Origin: Galeruca laticollis
Lineage: Eukaryota > Arthropoda > Insecta > Coleoptera > Chrysomelidae
Direction of reading: 5' to 3'
Assembly (NCBI GenBank): GCA_963921935.1
Contig: OY998175.1
Coordinates: 311,759,484-311,823,483 of the forward strand
Length of the DNA stretch: 64,000 bases
Shown: positions 32,212 to 44,399 of the stretch, piece by piece
How the letters are laid out: each line of letters begins with the position of its first letter
Position numbering within the stretch: the stretch's first letter is position 1
Translations under genes and position numbers: made by a program
The notes under the pieces: model-generated
What the model saw: only the letters and a program-made list of their open reading frames with translations
What the model was told of the DNA's origin: nothing
Databases searched by the model: none

Positions 32212-32945
32212 AAATTTTTTTTTGAGTTATTTTACGTTATCCATCAACATCAACACGAAAAAACGGTTTTTAGAAAAAAAATCCTGTGTGTCGTCGTCGT
32301 CGTCGTTGTCGTCGGCCACTTTTCTTTGCAAGTCTTGTTAGCACGATACAGCCTCCGGAGTGCAATAAGTCACCAATTTTATGATGGAATATTGTTAAGG
32401 ACATTTCACACATGAACCCTATTGATTTTCAGCTCACCAGAGCCAGTACAACGGGTACTATGGTACTTGAAGTACGACATTTTGTCGTTTTTCGAGAAAT
32501 TTCAGTTTGTTAGCACGATACAGCCTCCGGAGTGCAATAAGTCACCAATTTTATGATTGGATATAATTCAGAGCGTCTCAAAGATGAATTCTATTAATAT
32601 TCAGCTCACTAAAGCTAGTACAACAGGTGCTACGGTACTTGAAGTACCAAATTTTTGTCATTTTTGGAGAATTTTCAGTTTATTAGCACGATACGGCCTC
32701 CAGAGAGTAAACGCTTGATCAATTTTATGATTGAATATTGTTCAAGGTGTCTCATAGATGTACCCTATTGATTTTCAGTTGACTAGAGCGAGTACAGCGG
32801 GTCCTATAAATCCAGATATACTAAATTTTTGGCACGATACATCCCCCGAAGTGTATGCAAGTAACAATTTTATGATAGAATATTGTTCAGGGCCACAGAT
32901 GCGGAAAAGTTAGTTTTAATCTTTAAAACAGTTTATTTCTTTTGA
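32212..32945 (-). mobile_element. 173-bp-period repeat family, copy 2b
   Basis: Same start as copy 2a, with an expanded GTCGTCGTCGTCGTCGTTGT trinucleotide run (32292-32316). About three and a half units follow, then the far end CACAGATGCGGAAAAGTTAG and ATCTTTAAAACAGTTTATTT, the complement of the start of copy 1. Confidence 0.8.
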
Positions 32946-32949
32946 GTTT

Positions 32950-33215
32950 CTACTATCGCAATTGATATAAACTGTTCCTTCTTTACCTTCTATTAAATTC
33001 TCTACTCCTACCGCAAGCATAAAAGCTGTGAAGTAGCTACTGTCTCTGTCCTCATCTCTATAGCATATGTCATAATGACTTAAAATATCGTTTTATATAT
33101 TTGTGATTCGCTTTCAACCCTTAGACATTTATTTTTCCATATTACGTCTAAAAGGACAGCCGCTAATGTTGTTTGTGCTTCTACTCGTTTCTAGTTCTTA
33201 CTACTGTAATATTAA
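32950..33215 (-). pseudogene. LINE RT C-terminal fragment, craft/RTE-like
   Basis: The - strand reads AEAQTTLAAVLLDVIWKNKC and ESQIYKTIF*VIMTYAIEMR, matching the KVRIYKTCIRPIMTYGIETR block of the LINE at 36.0 kb, with one stop inside the motif. Confidence 0.65.
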
Positions 33216-33698
33216 CCCCTAAATCTTTTTGCTTTGTTATAAATCGCCAATTAACATTTTCTGTGCCGTCTAAATATTGTCGAGGATTTTGTTTTTTGTT
33301 TCGATTTGATCTTGTTTTCTTTTTTTGTAAAAATATTGTTTTAGTAGTTTTTTTTCAACCAGAGAATAAAATTTAGTTAAAAATAAGTACTTTTTGGAAT
33401 TATATAACGATATAACATTGGAAAATTTCAAAAATAATAATAATCATGTTACAAAATTCACTTTTGTTAATTATACAATCAATCAATTTGTGTTTTAAAT
33501 GGTAATGTAGCGTAAATAGCAAATTGTTTATATTCATTTCTAATGTAAACATTTCAATGTCATGATGATGATAACCCTTGATCCAGAAATACCATGATGG
33601 TCAAAATTGTTTCAAGACGGGACTGAAATTAAAAACTCAACATTTCAATTATAAAATAAAATGTTTCATTTCCCTAAATTCTTCTCCTTATTTTTCAG
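33216..33698. other. Tlk intron end, no gene recognised
   Basis: AT-rich. Ends with a polypyrimidine tract and TTTTTCAG at 33691-33698. Confidence 0.5.
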
Positions 33699-34061
33699 GC
33701 GGCAAGAAGAAATAACGGCGGAACGAGAAGAAATAGATAGGCAGAAGAAATTGTTGTTAAAGAAAAGGCCTTCGAATAACGAAAGCGGTCGAAAAAGGAA
33801 TAATTCTAGTGCGTTGTTAAACGGAACGGATTCCGGTTTTTTGAAACCGGACGCGGTACCGGGTTCGTTTACGTTACAGGAATACTACGAGGCGGACGAG
33901 ATATTAAAACTAAGGCAGAACGCTTTGAAGAAAGAGGACGCCGATCTCCAACTCGAAATGGAGAAATTAGAGAGGGAGCGAAACTTGCATATTAGAGAAT
34001 TGAAACGTATCCACAACGAGGACCAGAGTAGGTTTAATAATCATCCCGTACTCAATGACAG
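33699..34061 (+). CDS. Tlk: Tlk exon: second coiled coil
   Basis: Acceptor TTTTTCAG ends at 33698 and donor CAG|GTAAAT follows 34061. The leading G completes AGG from the previous exon, then RQEEITAEREEIDRQKKLLL, KKRP, SFTLQEYYEADEILKLRQNA, LKKEDADLQLEMEKLERERN and LHIRELKRIHNEDQSRFNNH. The EYYEADEI and LHIRELKRIHNED blocks are hallmark TLK sequence. The helix is Glu/Lys/Arg-rich with heptads. It leaves two bases for the next codon. Confidence 0.96.
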
Positions 34062-34079
34062 GTAAATAAAATTATTTAT

Positions 34080-35230
34080 AATCAAAAAATATATAATGCC
34101 TTCATGATTCATTTCTTGTAATATTGGAGGTAGTAAAACAACTTGAGATTGAAAATGTGAGGTTAAGGTTTATTTTTCAGCGTTTCGACTGATCCATGTA
34201 ACTGGGCCTTTGTTATTACAGCATTGCAGATCTTTTTAGGTCTTTAGTCACTTTTGTGAGGATAACGCTCAGTCCACTCTCTATATCTTTATTCAGTAGC
34301 ATTCACTTATCGTATAGAACAGTAGATTCGATAAGAAAGAGTCCTTTACACAGGATATATAAGGGTAAACAGCTCAAAGGGTGGAGACTAAAATATATAG
34401 ATATACAATAATTCCAGCTTCTTCCTAATCAATAATTCATTTCTTTTAATGTTGGTGGTATGGATTAATTAGTCAGTGAACCCTTCTACCATTTGATGGT
34501 GTACAAATTCCTTCCATTCTCGTCTGTTTTGTACAAATTATGCTGTTTGTTTCCAAGTTATATTTCCCTTCTACCATTTGATGATATAAAGTATTGTGCA
34601 TTTACCTACTTACAAATTTCGTCCATTCTCATTTGTTTTGCGCCAATTCTGCTGTTTGTTTCCCAAAATTTTCTTCGTCTGCCCCTTTTCTTGTTCTCTT
34701 GTATTTTCAATCTTCAAACCCTTTTCGTTAATTTGTTGCAAATGTCCCCACCAATTTAGCTGTCTCTCTTCTATAAATTCCAGTCATGTACAAAGGATAC
34801 ATGATGGTATATTGCCAGAACTAAAAGATAGAGGTAAACAGACAAAAATACATAGATGTACAATAATTACAGCTTCTTCTTGATCACTGATTAATTTCTT
34901 TTAATGTTGGAGATATGGGTCGAAATAAAATTCCAATGACATTTTACAGTGACAAGAGTGATTGTTAATAAGGAGAGACTATAGTCGAATATTTCACCCA
35001 TCATCTTAATAAATTTGGTAGCAATTAAAAGGTAAACGTAGGAGCAGTTGGTGAATTTGTGGGGCCCAGAACTAATATTACTTAGGGGCCTACTTAATTA
35101 CTGAATACCTTTCGCATTTAATATTATATTAACAAAAAATGATACTGACACTTTCAGCTTCTTCTTGATCAATGATTAGTTTCTTTTAATTTTGGAGGTA
35201 TGGGTCAAAGTATTATGCCCAAAAAAAAAA
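34080..35230. repeat. Tlk intron with diverged repeats
   Basis: The phrase TTTCTTTTAATGTTGGAGG(T)ATGG recurs near 34108, 34437, 34893 and 35179, preceded by CAGCTTCTTCTTGATCA in three of them. A separate direct duplication of about 95 bp covers 34477-34560 and 34566-34670 (CCCTTCTACCATTTGATG... TGCTGTTTGTTTCC). No coding content was recognised. Confidence 0.6.
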
Positions 35231-35274
35231 CAAATCAAAAGAGCCATCAATATGTTATCCTACGTGATTAACAA

Positions 35275-35660
35275 GTGCACAAAAAATCATTCAAACTGTC
35301 AAATATTCTATTTGATAAAAAATTATGTCTCTACCTAACAACAAAGTTTCTTTTCAAGTTTAAACTGATGACGTCTCTATGGCAACTATCCAGATTTATA
35401 ATGAACATGTTTTCTAAATTTTTTCGCATTTTGAATAAGGTTATTAGGTCTCCACGATGTTGGCGAAGTTTGAAAGTTGGCCATAGACAGCCTTTCTGTA
35501 TGGAAAGGTCCTCTCTGACCAAAAGGAATCTGCAGCTTTTCTTTGAATGTTTTCAAATAGGGTTTTGTCTTTAGCAAGATCCAAGCTAGCCCAGTGTATT
35601 CTAAAATGGGTCTCACATAAATAGTATACAAACTGGAAAATAATTGGAACAATACTTTAG
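35275..35660 (-). pseudogene. LINE RT C-terminal fragment
   Basis: The frame from 35652 reads LFSSLYTIYVRPILEYTGLA, then QIPFGQRGPFHTERLSM, the conserved YK.YVRPILEYAS.VW block after the RT palm. No palm motifs are present, so it is a short 3' relic, antisense to Tlk. Confidence 0.75.
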
Positions 35661-35884
35661 TGAATCACCCTCAAATGTGTGGTTAACTTTTTCGCTGCGG
35701 CAACAATAGTTACCACTTTGCAATATGCGGACCTGTTTCATTTTTTGCACAAGGAAGGACCCGGGACTTTAAAATTCATAGAGTTTAATTTGTAAACAAA
35801 TTTAAGTGACTGAAAATTTTACAATTTTAATTATACGTTCACCTGAACTCCAATGCTGAGAAAACTCTCAAATGCAATAATAAT

Positions 35885-37970
35885 CTTCTTATTCGTATTT
35901 AAGATCTTGCGATCTGTTAGTTTTGAAGGTTCCTCTTTATCATTTCCTGGGAGGTGGACTGCCAACTGTCCTTCCAACTGTCCTTCCATCTCTTAGGTGG
36001 TCTACCGAGTGCTCTTTTCCCTCTTGGTTTCCCTTCAAGTGCAATGCGTGGCCATTCTTCTCACATGAGCGTACCAATGTCTTCTTCTACGTCTCCCCCA
36101 TCTTACGATGTCTTGCACTCCACATTGTTCCCTGATGTCATTGTTTCTAATTCGGTCCCTTCTTGTTTTTCCCACTATAGTCCTGAGCGTTTTCATTTCG
36201 GCTACTCTAAGCATGCTTTTAGTTTTGTTGGTTTCTTCTCTGGTTTCTATTCCGTATGTCATGATTGGCCTGATACAAGTCTTATAGATCCTAACCTTGC
36301 TATCCTTTCGCATGTATTTGTTTGCCCATATTGTTTGCTTTAAGCAGCCCGATATGGCAGTCACTTTGTTAATCTGTCTTCCTAGGTCCTTCACTGGGTC
36401 GTGATAACTCGACAGATTCATACCCAGATATTTGAATTGTGAGACTTGCTCGATGATTTTTCCCTGGACTTCCAGCTTACACCTTACATGTTCTTTAGCA
36501 AAGGAAATGCTTTTCGTTTTTTCTATGGATATGGTCATGTTCATCGCTTGGCTGACCTGGTAGAATTTGTGCAGTTGTCTCTGTAGATCGTCCTGCGTTT
36601 CCGCAATAATAACTGCATCGTCGGCGTAGCATACCATGCTGATTCTTTTATTCTGTTCCATTCGGTATCCCATATTTAGTGATGATATTTCCTCTATAAT
36701 TCTGTCCATTAAGAGATTGAACAGAAATGGGCTAAGGGTATTATCGCCTTGTCTGATGCCTCCTGGTGTTGGTATCTCTTCCGTATAAGTGTCTCCTGCC
36801 TTTACTTTGGTCATGTTGTTTGTATTGAGACTGCGGACTGCTCTTACGATGGTGTCTGGCGTTTCTTTCGCTATCAGTATGTTTATGATGTCGGAGAGAG
36901 GAACCCTATCAAATGCCTTGGTCAAATCGATGAAACAGACATACGCTGGTGTATAAAATTCTATTGATTTTTTCTTTGATTTGTTTGATCATGAATATGG
37001 CGTCGGTCGTGGATCTGTTTCGTCTGAAACCTTGTTGTTCTTCCCTGTTTGTTATTTGTGCCTCGAGTCTTTCTTTCAAAATGCTAGTAAAGAGTTTCAT
37101 GCTTGTGTTCAGCAGTGTTATGCCCCTGTAGTTGTCTGATAGTTATACTTTTGTGCCATTCCGTAGGTATTTCCGATGTTTCTAAAATTTTGTTGTAGAG
37201 AATTTTCAGATGTTTTCATAGCTTGGTTCCAGCATATTTTAGAAGTTCGTTTGGGATAAGGTCTGTTCCGGGAGCTTTTCTGTTTTTCAATTTTTTTTAT
37301 TTTTGCTGTTACCTCTTCTTCGTTCAGTGATATTTGATGATTTGACTCGTAGTTCTCGATCCTTATGGCTTCTTCGGTGTTGTAAAGTTCCCTAAAGTAT
37401 TTTTCCCATACATCTTTGGTGACTCCTTTTGTTTGCACGAACTCGTTTATTGGCTTCTTCCTATTCTTGAGCATCTTCCAGACTTTCTTCTGTGCTCCAT
37501 ATAGGTCGTAATCCATATCGCTTGTAAATTTTGCCCAGTAATCCCGTTTTATGGCTTTGATTCTGTTTCTCACTTCTGTATATTCGGAGTGTTTCTCTTG
37601 CGTTGGTGAGCTCCTGTATATTAGGTAGGATTTCTTTTTCTGCTGCGATAGTTCTTTAACTTCTTGACAGAACCAGTGTTTTTTGCTATTATTGGTCCCA
37701 TTTATGTTGACTTTTCTTTTACCAATGGATTCTTCGGCTGCTTCTACGATACATGATTTGATTTTGTTCCAACAGCTCTCCACATCACACTCCAGCGTAT
37801 TAAGTCCTTCCAGTTTATTTGTTAATCGGTTCTCATACAGGTTTCTCGTGCTATCATCTGTCAGTGATTCGATATTAAACTTTTCGAGGAATACTGTAGA
37901 TTTTTTGGCTCTGTGGGGTGTTTCCATAATCATTTTACACAGTAACAGGTTGTGATCTGTGCCGATGTTC
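35885..37970 (-). mobile_element. Craft/RTE-like LINE, 5'-truncated
   Basis: Its endonuclease end (IGTDHNLLLCKM) abuts the 3' tail of the next LINE at 37971. The coding remains in three frames down to 36035, and the 3' untranslated part (with GCCAACTGTCCTTCCAACTG near 35958) runs to about 35885. Confidence 0.85.
36035..37960 (-). pseudogene. LINE endonuclease end, linker, reverse transcriptase
   Basis: From 37960: GTDHNLLLCKMIMETP, the linker (WFCQEVKELSQQKKKSYLIY, MDYDLYGAQKKVWKMLKNRK) to 37118. After frame changes it continues with LKERLEAQITNREEQQGFRR and NRSTTDAIFMIKQIKEK (37100-36909). RT 36925-36035 follows: MTKAFDRVPLSDIINILIAK, GGIRQGDNTLSPFLFNLLMD, the catalytic VCYADDAVIIAETQDDL, KYLGMNLSS, IYKTCIRPIMTYGIETREET and the C-terminal RRDRIRNNDIREQCGVQDIV. 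The frames break near 37118 and 36925, so it is dead. Confidence 0.88.
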
Positions 37971-38042
37971 GTATAATAATAATAATAAATGAATTTTATT
38001 AAGTATAAAAATAATACTCAACTGGCCATTGACCGAGGTCCT

Positions 38043-39920
38043 TCAGCCACAGTGGTATAAGTTATTGTGTGAATCACAATGATATTCTTGAAATATTACA
38101 GTTTCAGATTGATATGAGAGAGAAAAAGAAAAAAGAAATAACCAAAACCATAGTTTATCCCATAGCATTTGTTCTGGATGTTTGTAGTGTGTTCTTCTGT
38201 TATTTCTTCTGTTGCAATATGGAGAGATGAGGTTCTTGTTTTCGGTTTTCTTACTAAATTTGAATGACACCTGTGATAGTCTCTCTTCAATGGGTTGCAT
38301 TCCAGTAACTTCATATAGCAGTTGGTTGGGTGGATTATGGATAGGATCATCTGAATGTTTAATTTTCGTGATAATGCGCAAGGCAGTTCTTTCGGCCACC
38401 TGGAGATTCTTCAGGGCAGGATTTCTTCTTATGTTCTGTCCGTATTCAATTAGTGGTCTACATATCATTTTGTAGATTTTAGTTTTTGTGTTTAAGATTA
38501 TTCTATGTTCTTTTTTAGATATAGATTTTAAGTGCTTTGCCCTTGATATGGTTTTCTTTTTTATATTTAGTGTGTGTGAGTTGAAGTTTAGCTTATTGTC
38601 CATAGTGATCCCTAGATATTTTGTACATATTTCTGGACTGAGTTCATGGTCATATAACCTTACTGATGGATGATGTAGGAGATGGGGAGTGGAAGAATAT
38701 TAGCAAATGCGATTTCCCTGGATTAGTTTTCAGTCGTCATTTATTGAACCATGATGTTGTTCTGGCTGCTAGCTGTTGTAATCTTTCAACGGTTGTATTT
38801 ATACTCCTGCAGTGAGAAACCACAGCAGAATCATCTGCATATTGTAGTATATAGTTATCCAAATCAAAGAATTCTGGATCTGCATGGTATATATCTGAAC
38901 AGTATGTGTTGTATAGTAAGGGTGATAATGGAGATCCCTGAGGTACACCTTGTTGTGCGGTAAATTCGTGAGAAGTTTTGTCCTGCACTTTAACTCTTCT
39001 CTTAGTTTTCTTTCATTCAGTAAGCTAGCTATCACATGGATCAGGTATTTGGGACAACCAAGGTACTCCGATTTGTATATAAGACCTTTTGTCCAAACAC
39101 TATCGAAAGCTTTGTTAATGTCTAAGAAAATTGCTGCTGTTTTGTTTCCGTTAAGCTTAGATGCTTCTATGTTGTTGGTGAGTATCGCTAGAGGGGAGTC
39201 GTAGAACAATGACTTTTGAATCCAAACTGATACCCTGGGATACGATTTCCCATTGATTTATGACATTTTCAAGGTTGGTGGTTGTAGAGTGATTTATGTT
39301 TGGTTTTGGAATAGTAACAATTGTACCCGTTTTCCATTCTCTAGGTATGTAGCTGTTATTTAGACAAAACTGATACATTTGGATGATATATTTATGGATC
39401 TTATGGTGTAGCTATTTAACCAACGATTTTTTAATGAAATCATGCCCTGGGGCAGTATTTTTACCTTGATTTATTATACTGCAGAATTCTTCTTCTTCGA
39501 TTTCATATTCCTCAGGGTTAACGTTGACTTGCTGTGAGTCTATATAGTGTATGTTGTACCATTCCGAGATAGTTTCATAGTGGTGATCATCGAAATTGTC
39601 TTCTTCACTTTCATCATATATTTTTTCCAAATGCTGAGCAAATATAGTACTTTGCTCTTCCGGTGAGTTGACTGTTTGACCATTTCCTATCGGTGGGGTG
39701 GTTCTCTTGTGAGCTGTTTTTATATTTCGAAAGTTTCTTAAATCCCGCCAAAACGATTTGCTCTGTTTATAATTGATCTCCTCACATACAGTCAACCATT
39801 TATGTTGTCTGTACTGCTGAATCATCATCTGTATGTTTTTTATTATATTTATTTAGTTCTCTTTTTAAGGTCAGGTTGCCAATATTCCCTGTACATTTTT
39901 CGTTTGCTTTTAATCATTTG
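38043..39920 (-). pseudogene. Jockey-type reverse transcriptase, broken
   Basis: The linker reads ELPPYIKQMIKSKRKMYREY, then RQHKWLTVCEEINYKQSKSF (39828-39412). RT pieces are CLNNSYIPREWKTGTIVTIP (39378-39157), AAIFLDINKAFDSVWTKGLI (39209-38980), QQGVPQGSPLSPLLYNTYCS and the catalytic NYILQYADDSAVVSH (38988-38737). The C-terminal region IYKMICRPLIEYGQNIRRNP and LQVAERTALRIITKI follows in 38603-38043. Frames change at about 39830, 39400, 39160 and 38980. Confidence 0.85.
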
Positions 39921-40250
39921 TTTGATGTATGGTGGTAGTTCCTGGGTAAAGTACTGCTTTCTATTGGTTGTCTTGGTCTATTGGGGCACTTATATAATCA
40001 GGCTTGGTGGTCTTCTGCTCCGCAACTATGGCACTTAGGAATCAATGTGGATGTACATTTGCTGTTTGGGTGGGTTCCATTAAATTTTAGGCATTTTATG
40101 GGTTGTTGGCATGTTTGTGTTGGATTATTGAAGGACAAGCATTTACTGCATGGTTTTGAAGCTGGCATGTAATACGGGAATTGTTCTTGCATAGGGTAGG
40201 TAGAGGAGATGACGTCCCACATTTCATCTATTCGCCCGTTTTCTTGATAT
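39900..40250 (-). pseudogene. Jockey-type ORF1 (Gag-like) zinc-knuckle fragment
   Basis: The frame from 40222 reads CSKCLSFNNPTQTCQQPIKC, LKFNGTHPNSKC and PKCHSCGAEDHQA, then TGA where Trp is usual, then YKCPNRP: three Cys/His knuckles as in Jockey/HeT-A ORF1 RNA-binding proteins. It then runs straight into the ORF2 linker. Confidence 0.8.
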
Positions 40251-40260
40251 TTTCTCTTTT

Positions 40261-40720
40261 TAGTTGGTGGTTCTAATGGAGAGGTTTTATTTTATCTTCT
40301 TTTTATTTGTATGTTACAAGAAATAAATAAAATTTCCTCATAAGATAGGGGGTTATTTTTGATCATTTTGTAGATTTTTATAACTACAAAAAAGTGGTAA
40401 TATTTTATTATTGGTGTCTGTGAGTCACACTGTCATCACATGATGACACAATTTCAAAAAATAATTTGACAGTAGCCATAAAATGTTCTGCATACTTACT
40501 GTGTGATAGTATAACTAATAAATTTTCAGGGCATACACAAATTGATATTAAAAGTAATTTAATAACATCAGCGAGCTGAAATATAAACTTCTTACAAGTA
40601 TAACTGATATATGCAACATATGGCACCAATTCTATTTAATACAGTTCAAATGAGAAGTCTTCAGTTTACTGTATTGTGTTCATGCGGAAAATGCAATTAG
40701 CTCCCTATAGACGGAATTAG
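40261..40720. other. Tlk intron, nothing recognised
   Basis: AT-rich sequence. A 73-codon - strand frame at 40408-40629 has no recognisable motif. Confidence 0.45.
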
Positions 40721-40724
40721 ATAG

Positions 40725-41200
40725 ATAATTTATTAGTCTTTACCATCATACATATGACATAAGACAAGTCAGATACAGTATAAAACTATAGTTAAAACAA
40801 TTAAAATTAGAATTTAAATGTATACAGGCAACAGTGTATAACAATCATTTGGTATAAACAACAATATGAAGAAAATGAATCAAATAAGATAAATAAAAGG
40901 TTATGTTTTTAAAATTTTAAATATTAAAATATCCAAAAAATTAGGTAAGTAATTAGGATTGAGAGGATGCTACGCCACCAACTAAATTCATCCAGCGAGT
41001 AAAAACAATAATGTATTAGAAACCTTTTAAGACTAGTTATAAATTTTTTGAGATGGTTTATTTGCTTAATATCATCTGGTAACCGATTAAAAAATTCACC
41101 CACGGCATATGTTGGCGACTTCTTCAGTCAGGAAGGATTAAATTTGTTCAAGTGAATTTCACTCTTAGATCTCGTATCGTGATCGTGTATGTCACTATTT
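40725..41200 (-). pseudogene. CR1-type LINE 3' end
   Basis: The - strand from about 41115 reads EFFNRLPDDIKQINHLKKFI and TSLKRFLIHYCFYSLDEF, the CR1 C-terminal block (FN.LP..I....LK.FK..LK..L....FYS..EF). The AT-rich stretch to 40725 would be its 3' untranslated region. It was too broken to appear as one frame. Confidence 0.65.
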
Positions 41201-41514
41201 TTCTGAAGGTTTTTTTTTTATTAAGTAGTTGGGTGGCTTTGGCAGAGACCAATTAGCCAGATTTAATTTGTATCCATTTTTACGGACGAGTTATTAAACA
41301 AAGTTTTCTTGTAAAGAATTATGTTAGTATGTAAAAACAAGGTTTTCTTGTAAACAATGAACATTTGTAGATATACCTTCTCTGTGTTAGTATGTTACGT
41401 ATGTTGTTAGTACTTGTGCATCTATTTCTATTTTTTATTTTCCTTTTTCTTTTTTTTTCTTCTTTTTTCTTTCTATATATATTTTTTTTCCTTTTTTTTT
41501 TCGTCGACGCACTT
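41201..41514. other. Low-complexity stretch
   Basis: T/C-rich runs near 41424-41502 and no recognised gene. Confidence 0.4.
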
Positions 41515-41919
41515 ACAAGATATTTAATCGCAAAATTGCTTACAATGTATTAGTATCAGGTTTTACAATTTCATTTTGCACCTTTTCAGGTGATTATAAA
41601 GACAATATAAAATATTAATGTTGTTGCTGAATACAATTTGGTTTACACATATAGGTAGTTTTGCTTTAAGATTTATTAAATCCTCATAGAAAGTATTTAG
41701 ATTTACTTGGAATTGGGAGCATTCTAGTATTACATGGGTTAAATCACCAAGTTCGCCACATGTGCAAGCTGGATTTTAAATTATACCTATTCTCTGTTTA
41801 TATACCGGTGTTATAGCATGCCCTGATCTTATTCTATTTATGATAACAGTGCGTTCTCTATGAGATATCCCATAGAACCATCTCTTACGTGGAATCTTGA
41901 CTTGGCAGCTTTTGTAGTT

Positions 41920-42240
41920 CTATCCATGAGTGTTACTTTCATAAACTCTTTGCCATTCGAGTAGCAGACTGTTTCTATATTCACACTTAAGGTCGGAATA
42001 TGGTACGGATTTTATTGTTAATGGTTCTCCTGAAGAAATGGCCGATTTTGCTAACCTGTCAGCAATTTCATTTCCTTTTATACCCGAGTGACCCTTTATC
42101 CAGACCACTATGATATTTTTATTTTGTTGTTTTATATTATGATGTTTCTTTAGAATTTCTAATTCCACATGAGATAAATTTGAAGAGTTATGAATATTTT
42201 GTAACCTGTCTACGAGGCTTTTACTATCTGTAAAAATCAC
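41920..42240 (-). pseudogene. RNase H domain of the I-type LINE
   Basis: MIFTDSKSLVDRLQNIH carries the second catalytic Asp region, and VVWIKGHSGIKGNEIADRLA carries the C-terminal His and Asp. The first catalytic Asp lies upstream, across a stop at 42241, where the frame is broken. It would remove RNA from the RNA-DNA hybrid. Confidence 0.85.
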
Positions 42241-42403
42241 TGTATTTCTTATATCAATTGATGAAACCTATCTCAGCGCGAACAGCACGGCATAATTTTC
42301 AAGTGTATAAATTGATGTTTCTTTAGGAAATCGCTTCAAAGACGTATGGGAAGTGCTAGCATCGTAAAAGGCGCATCCGCATCCTTTGCTTGTCTTGGAA
42401 CCA

Positions 42404-42407
<4 letters not shown>

Positions 42408-42465
<58 letters not shown>
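42408..42465. repeat. (AT)n microsatellite, about 29 repeats
   Basis: An uninterrupted TATATA tract of 57-58 bases inside the LINE ORF2 between RT and RNase H. On the - strand it adds a Tyr-Ile run to the frame 42356-42814. Confidence 0.95.
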
Positions 42466-42468
<3 letters not shown>

Positions 42469-42770
42469 ATTCTGGCCAGAAATGGTTGATTTGCTCTAAG
42501 AAGTTTCCGTTTGGGTTTACGTAACTTGTTTCCATTTTTGAGGAGAATAAAAGGTGGTGTTGCTCTGCATAATATGGAAGGGTACTTGAGGAGAATACAA
42601 TTTCCTGGTACTTGACGATACGTGTGTAGCTGTCCACAGTTAGCGGAGTTTTTTTGTGTTGCCAGTATGGGTGGGTAAGGACTAATATCGAAAGGTTGTG
42701 TATGGAGTGAATGGTTTGAGCCTGTTTAGCAAATAATTTAATTATGAAAATATCGCTGATTAGTTTTCTT

Positions 42771-44300
42771 CTAAGGGATAGTGGAGACTCTATTGCCTCT
42801 GCTTTCCATGACATCTACTGGTGTTGATTTTAAATAGCTAAGCCATATTCTAAGACATCGATTTTTTTGAGTTTCTATTTTTTGTAGATGAGATTCCACA
42901 GCTGTTCCGTAAAGGTTACTACTGTAGTCGAAAATTGATCTCGTCATTGTCCTGTAAAATAGGAGGGCGATGTTAGGGTCTGCTCCCCATTTAATACGAC
43001 AGAATGCTTGGATGATATTTATTGAATTTTGAGATTTTTTTATAATGTTGTGGATGCAATCTTTCCAAAGTAATTTGCGGTCCAGGTAAACACCCAAATA
43101 TTTAACCGTGGTTTTGATTGGAAAGCGATAGGGTCCTAATTGAATTTGCCCTTGTGGGATGTTTCTCTTTTTGGCAAAAATACATACTTCTGACCTTTGT
43201 TGAGATAATACAAAGTTCTTTGTAGACATCCATTGTTTAATATTATAAAAGTCAGTGCTAAGTTTGTCCAAAGTAATATTTAGATTCTTGTTTGTAGAGT
43301 AGAGCAGTAAATCGTCTGCAAATTGGATAATATTTGTATTTCTTACTATAGAATCAATATCTAGGGTATATAACACGTAAAGAAGTGGGCTTAATATACT
43401 CCCTTGTAGAAGTCCTATCTGCGCTTGCGTTTGACGTGGCGAATTCAAGTCGTGGTTTATTTTCATGTATGTGGTTCTTTCTGAATATAGAGAGATCAAG
43501 AAAGTTGCTAGCTCTGTAGGAACACCAATATCAGCCAGTTTGTGGGTTAGTATGTCAAGATTAACATTGTCGAAAGCTGTGGAGATATCCAGGAAAGCTG
43601 CTACTGTTGTTTCTTTATTTGTGAAACCTGTCTGAACGTCGGTGACGAAACATTGTCAAAGCTTCTAGAGTGGACCTAGATTTCCGGAATCCATATTGGC
43701 TTTTTGGGAGAATATTTTCTGTTTCTAGCCACAGTTCCAACCTATTCTTGACAATTATTTCAAAGGTCTTAAGGTCTGTATGAGTTTGATTGGTGTAAGG
43801 GTTTTTCTGGTTTTAATATTGGCAATACTACATATTCCTTCCATCTAGTTGGAATACTATGTTGTTTTGTCCAAATAAGGAGGGATTTTTTGTGTCCTGG
43901 TGGTAAATTGTATAAAATCGAATAGGTAATATTGTCTTTGCCAGGAGAGTTATTTGATTGTTTTAAAGCTCTTTCGAGCTCCCACATGTTTATGTCGTTT
44001 AGTAAGTGTTGACAATTGTTGCGGCAAGTAATTACCATTGGACTTGTTTTGATATCTTTAACTCATGCGGGTGAAATTTTACAGTGAAATTCATGGATCC
44101 ATTCCGCTTTATCATTTAATGGTAATTTATTTTGCTGTTTTCTGTTTTTATAGGAATTTACTTTTTCCACACTTCCTTTATTGGTGTTAAGGAATTTAGA
44201 CTTTCACAGTATTTAGCCCACTGTTGTTTTTTGGTATGTTTGAATGTTTTTTTAGCTACTGCTTCCAGTCTGAAGGTTGTTTTTGTTAATAAAGGTGTAG
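42771..44300 (-). pseudogene. I-type LINE linker and reverse transcriptase
   Basis: Pieces: AKKTFKHTKKQQWAKYCESL (about 44265), ELERALKQSNNSPGKDNITY and HSIPTRWKEYVVLPILKPEK (44038-43769). A broken stretch holds the DxxxAFDxV region (43560-43620). Then GLLQGSILSPLLYVLYTLDI, catalytic IIQFADDLLLYS and TTVKYLGVYLDRKLLWKDCI (43499-42771). Frames change near 43770, 43500 and 42790. Confidence 0.83.
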
Positions 44301-44399
44301 ATCAGAAGTTTGTAGATATATATACCTGTAAATGTCAGGATGTTATTGCTCTTAAAGATGCTCCTACAGGACTCCTTGTAGCCTAAGCCAAAGATCAAA

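Larger units (their letters stand above)
37971..40260 (-). mobile_element. Jockey-type LINE lacking its endonuclease
   Basis: The 3' tail on the - strand is a TTATTATTATTATTA run (37974-37991). Coding order is ORF1 zinc knuckles (40222-39920), then directly the post-endonuclease linker (39920-39412), RT (39378-38737) and C-terminus (38603-38043). The apurinic endonuclease that normally lies between is absent. Confidence 0.82.
41515..44395 (-). mobile_element. I-type LINE with RNase H, antisense in Tlk intron
   Basis: The - strand order is linker (44300-43769), RT (43740-42771), connection region with an (AT)n expansion, and RNase H (42240-41920), then a 3' region to about 41515. RNase H downstream of RT places it with the I/R1/LOA-like groups rather than CR1 or Jockey. 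Confidence 0.82.

Noticed and set aside
42356..42814. 152-codon - strand frame with a Tyr-Ile run
   Set aside because: It is LINE connection sequence stitched through an (AT)n microsatellite, not a separate gene.
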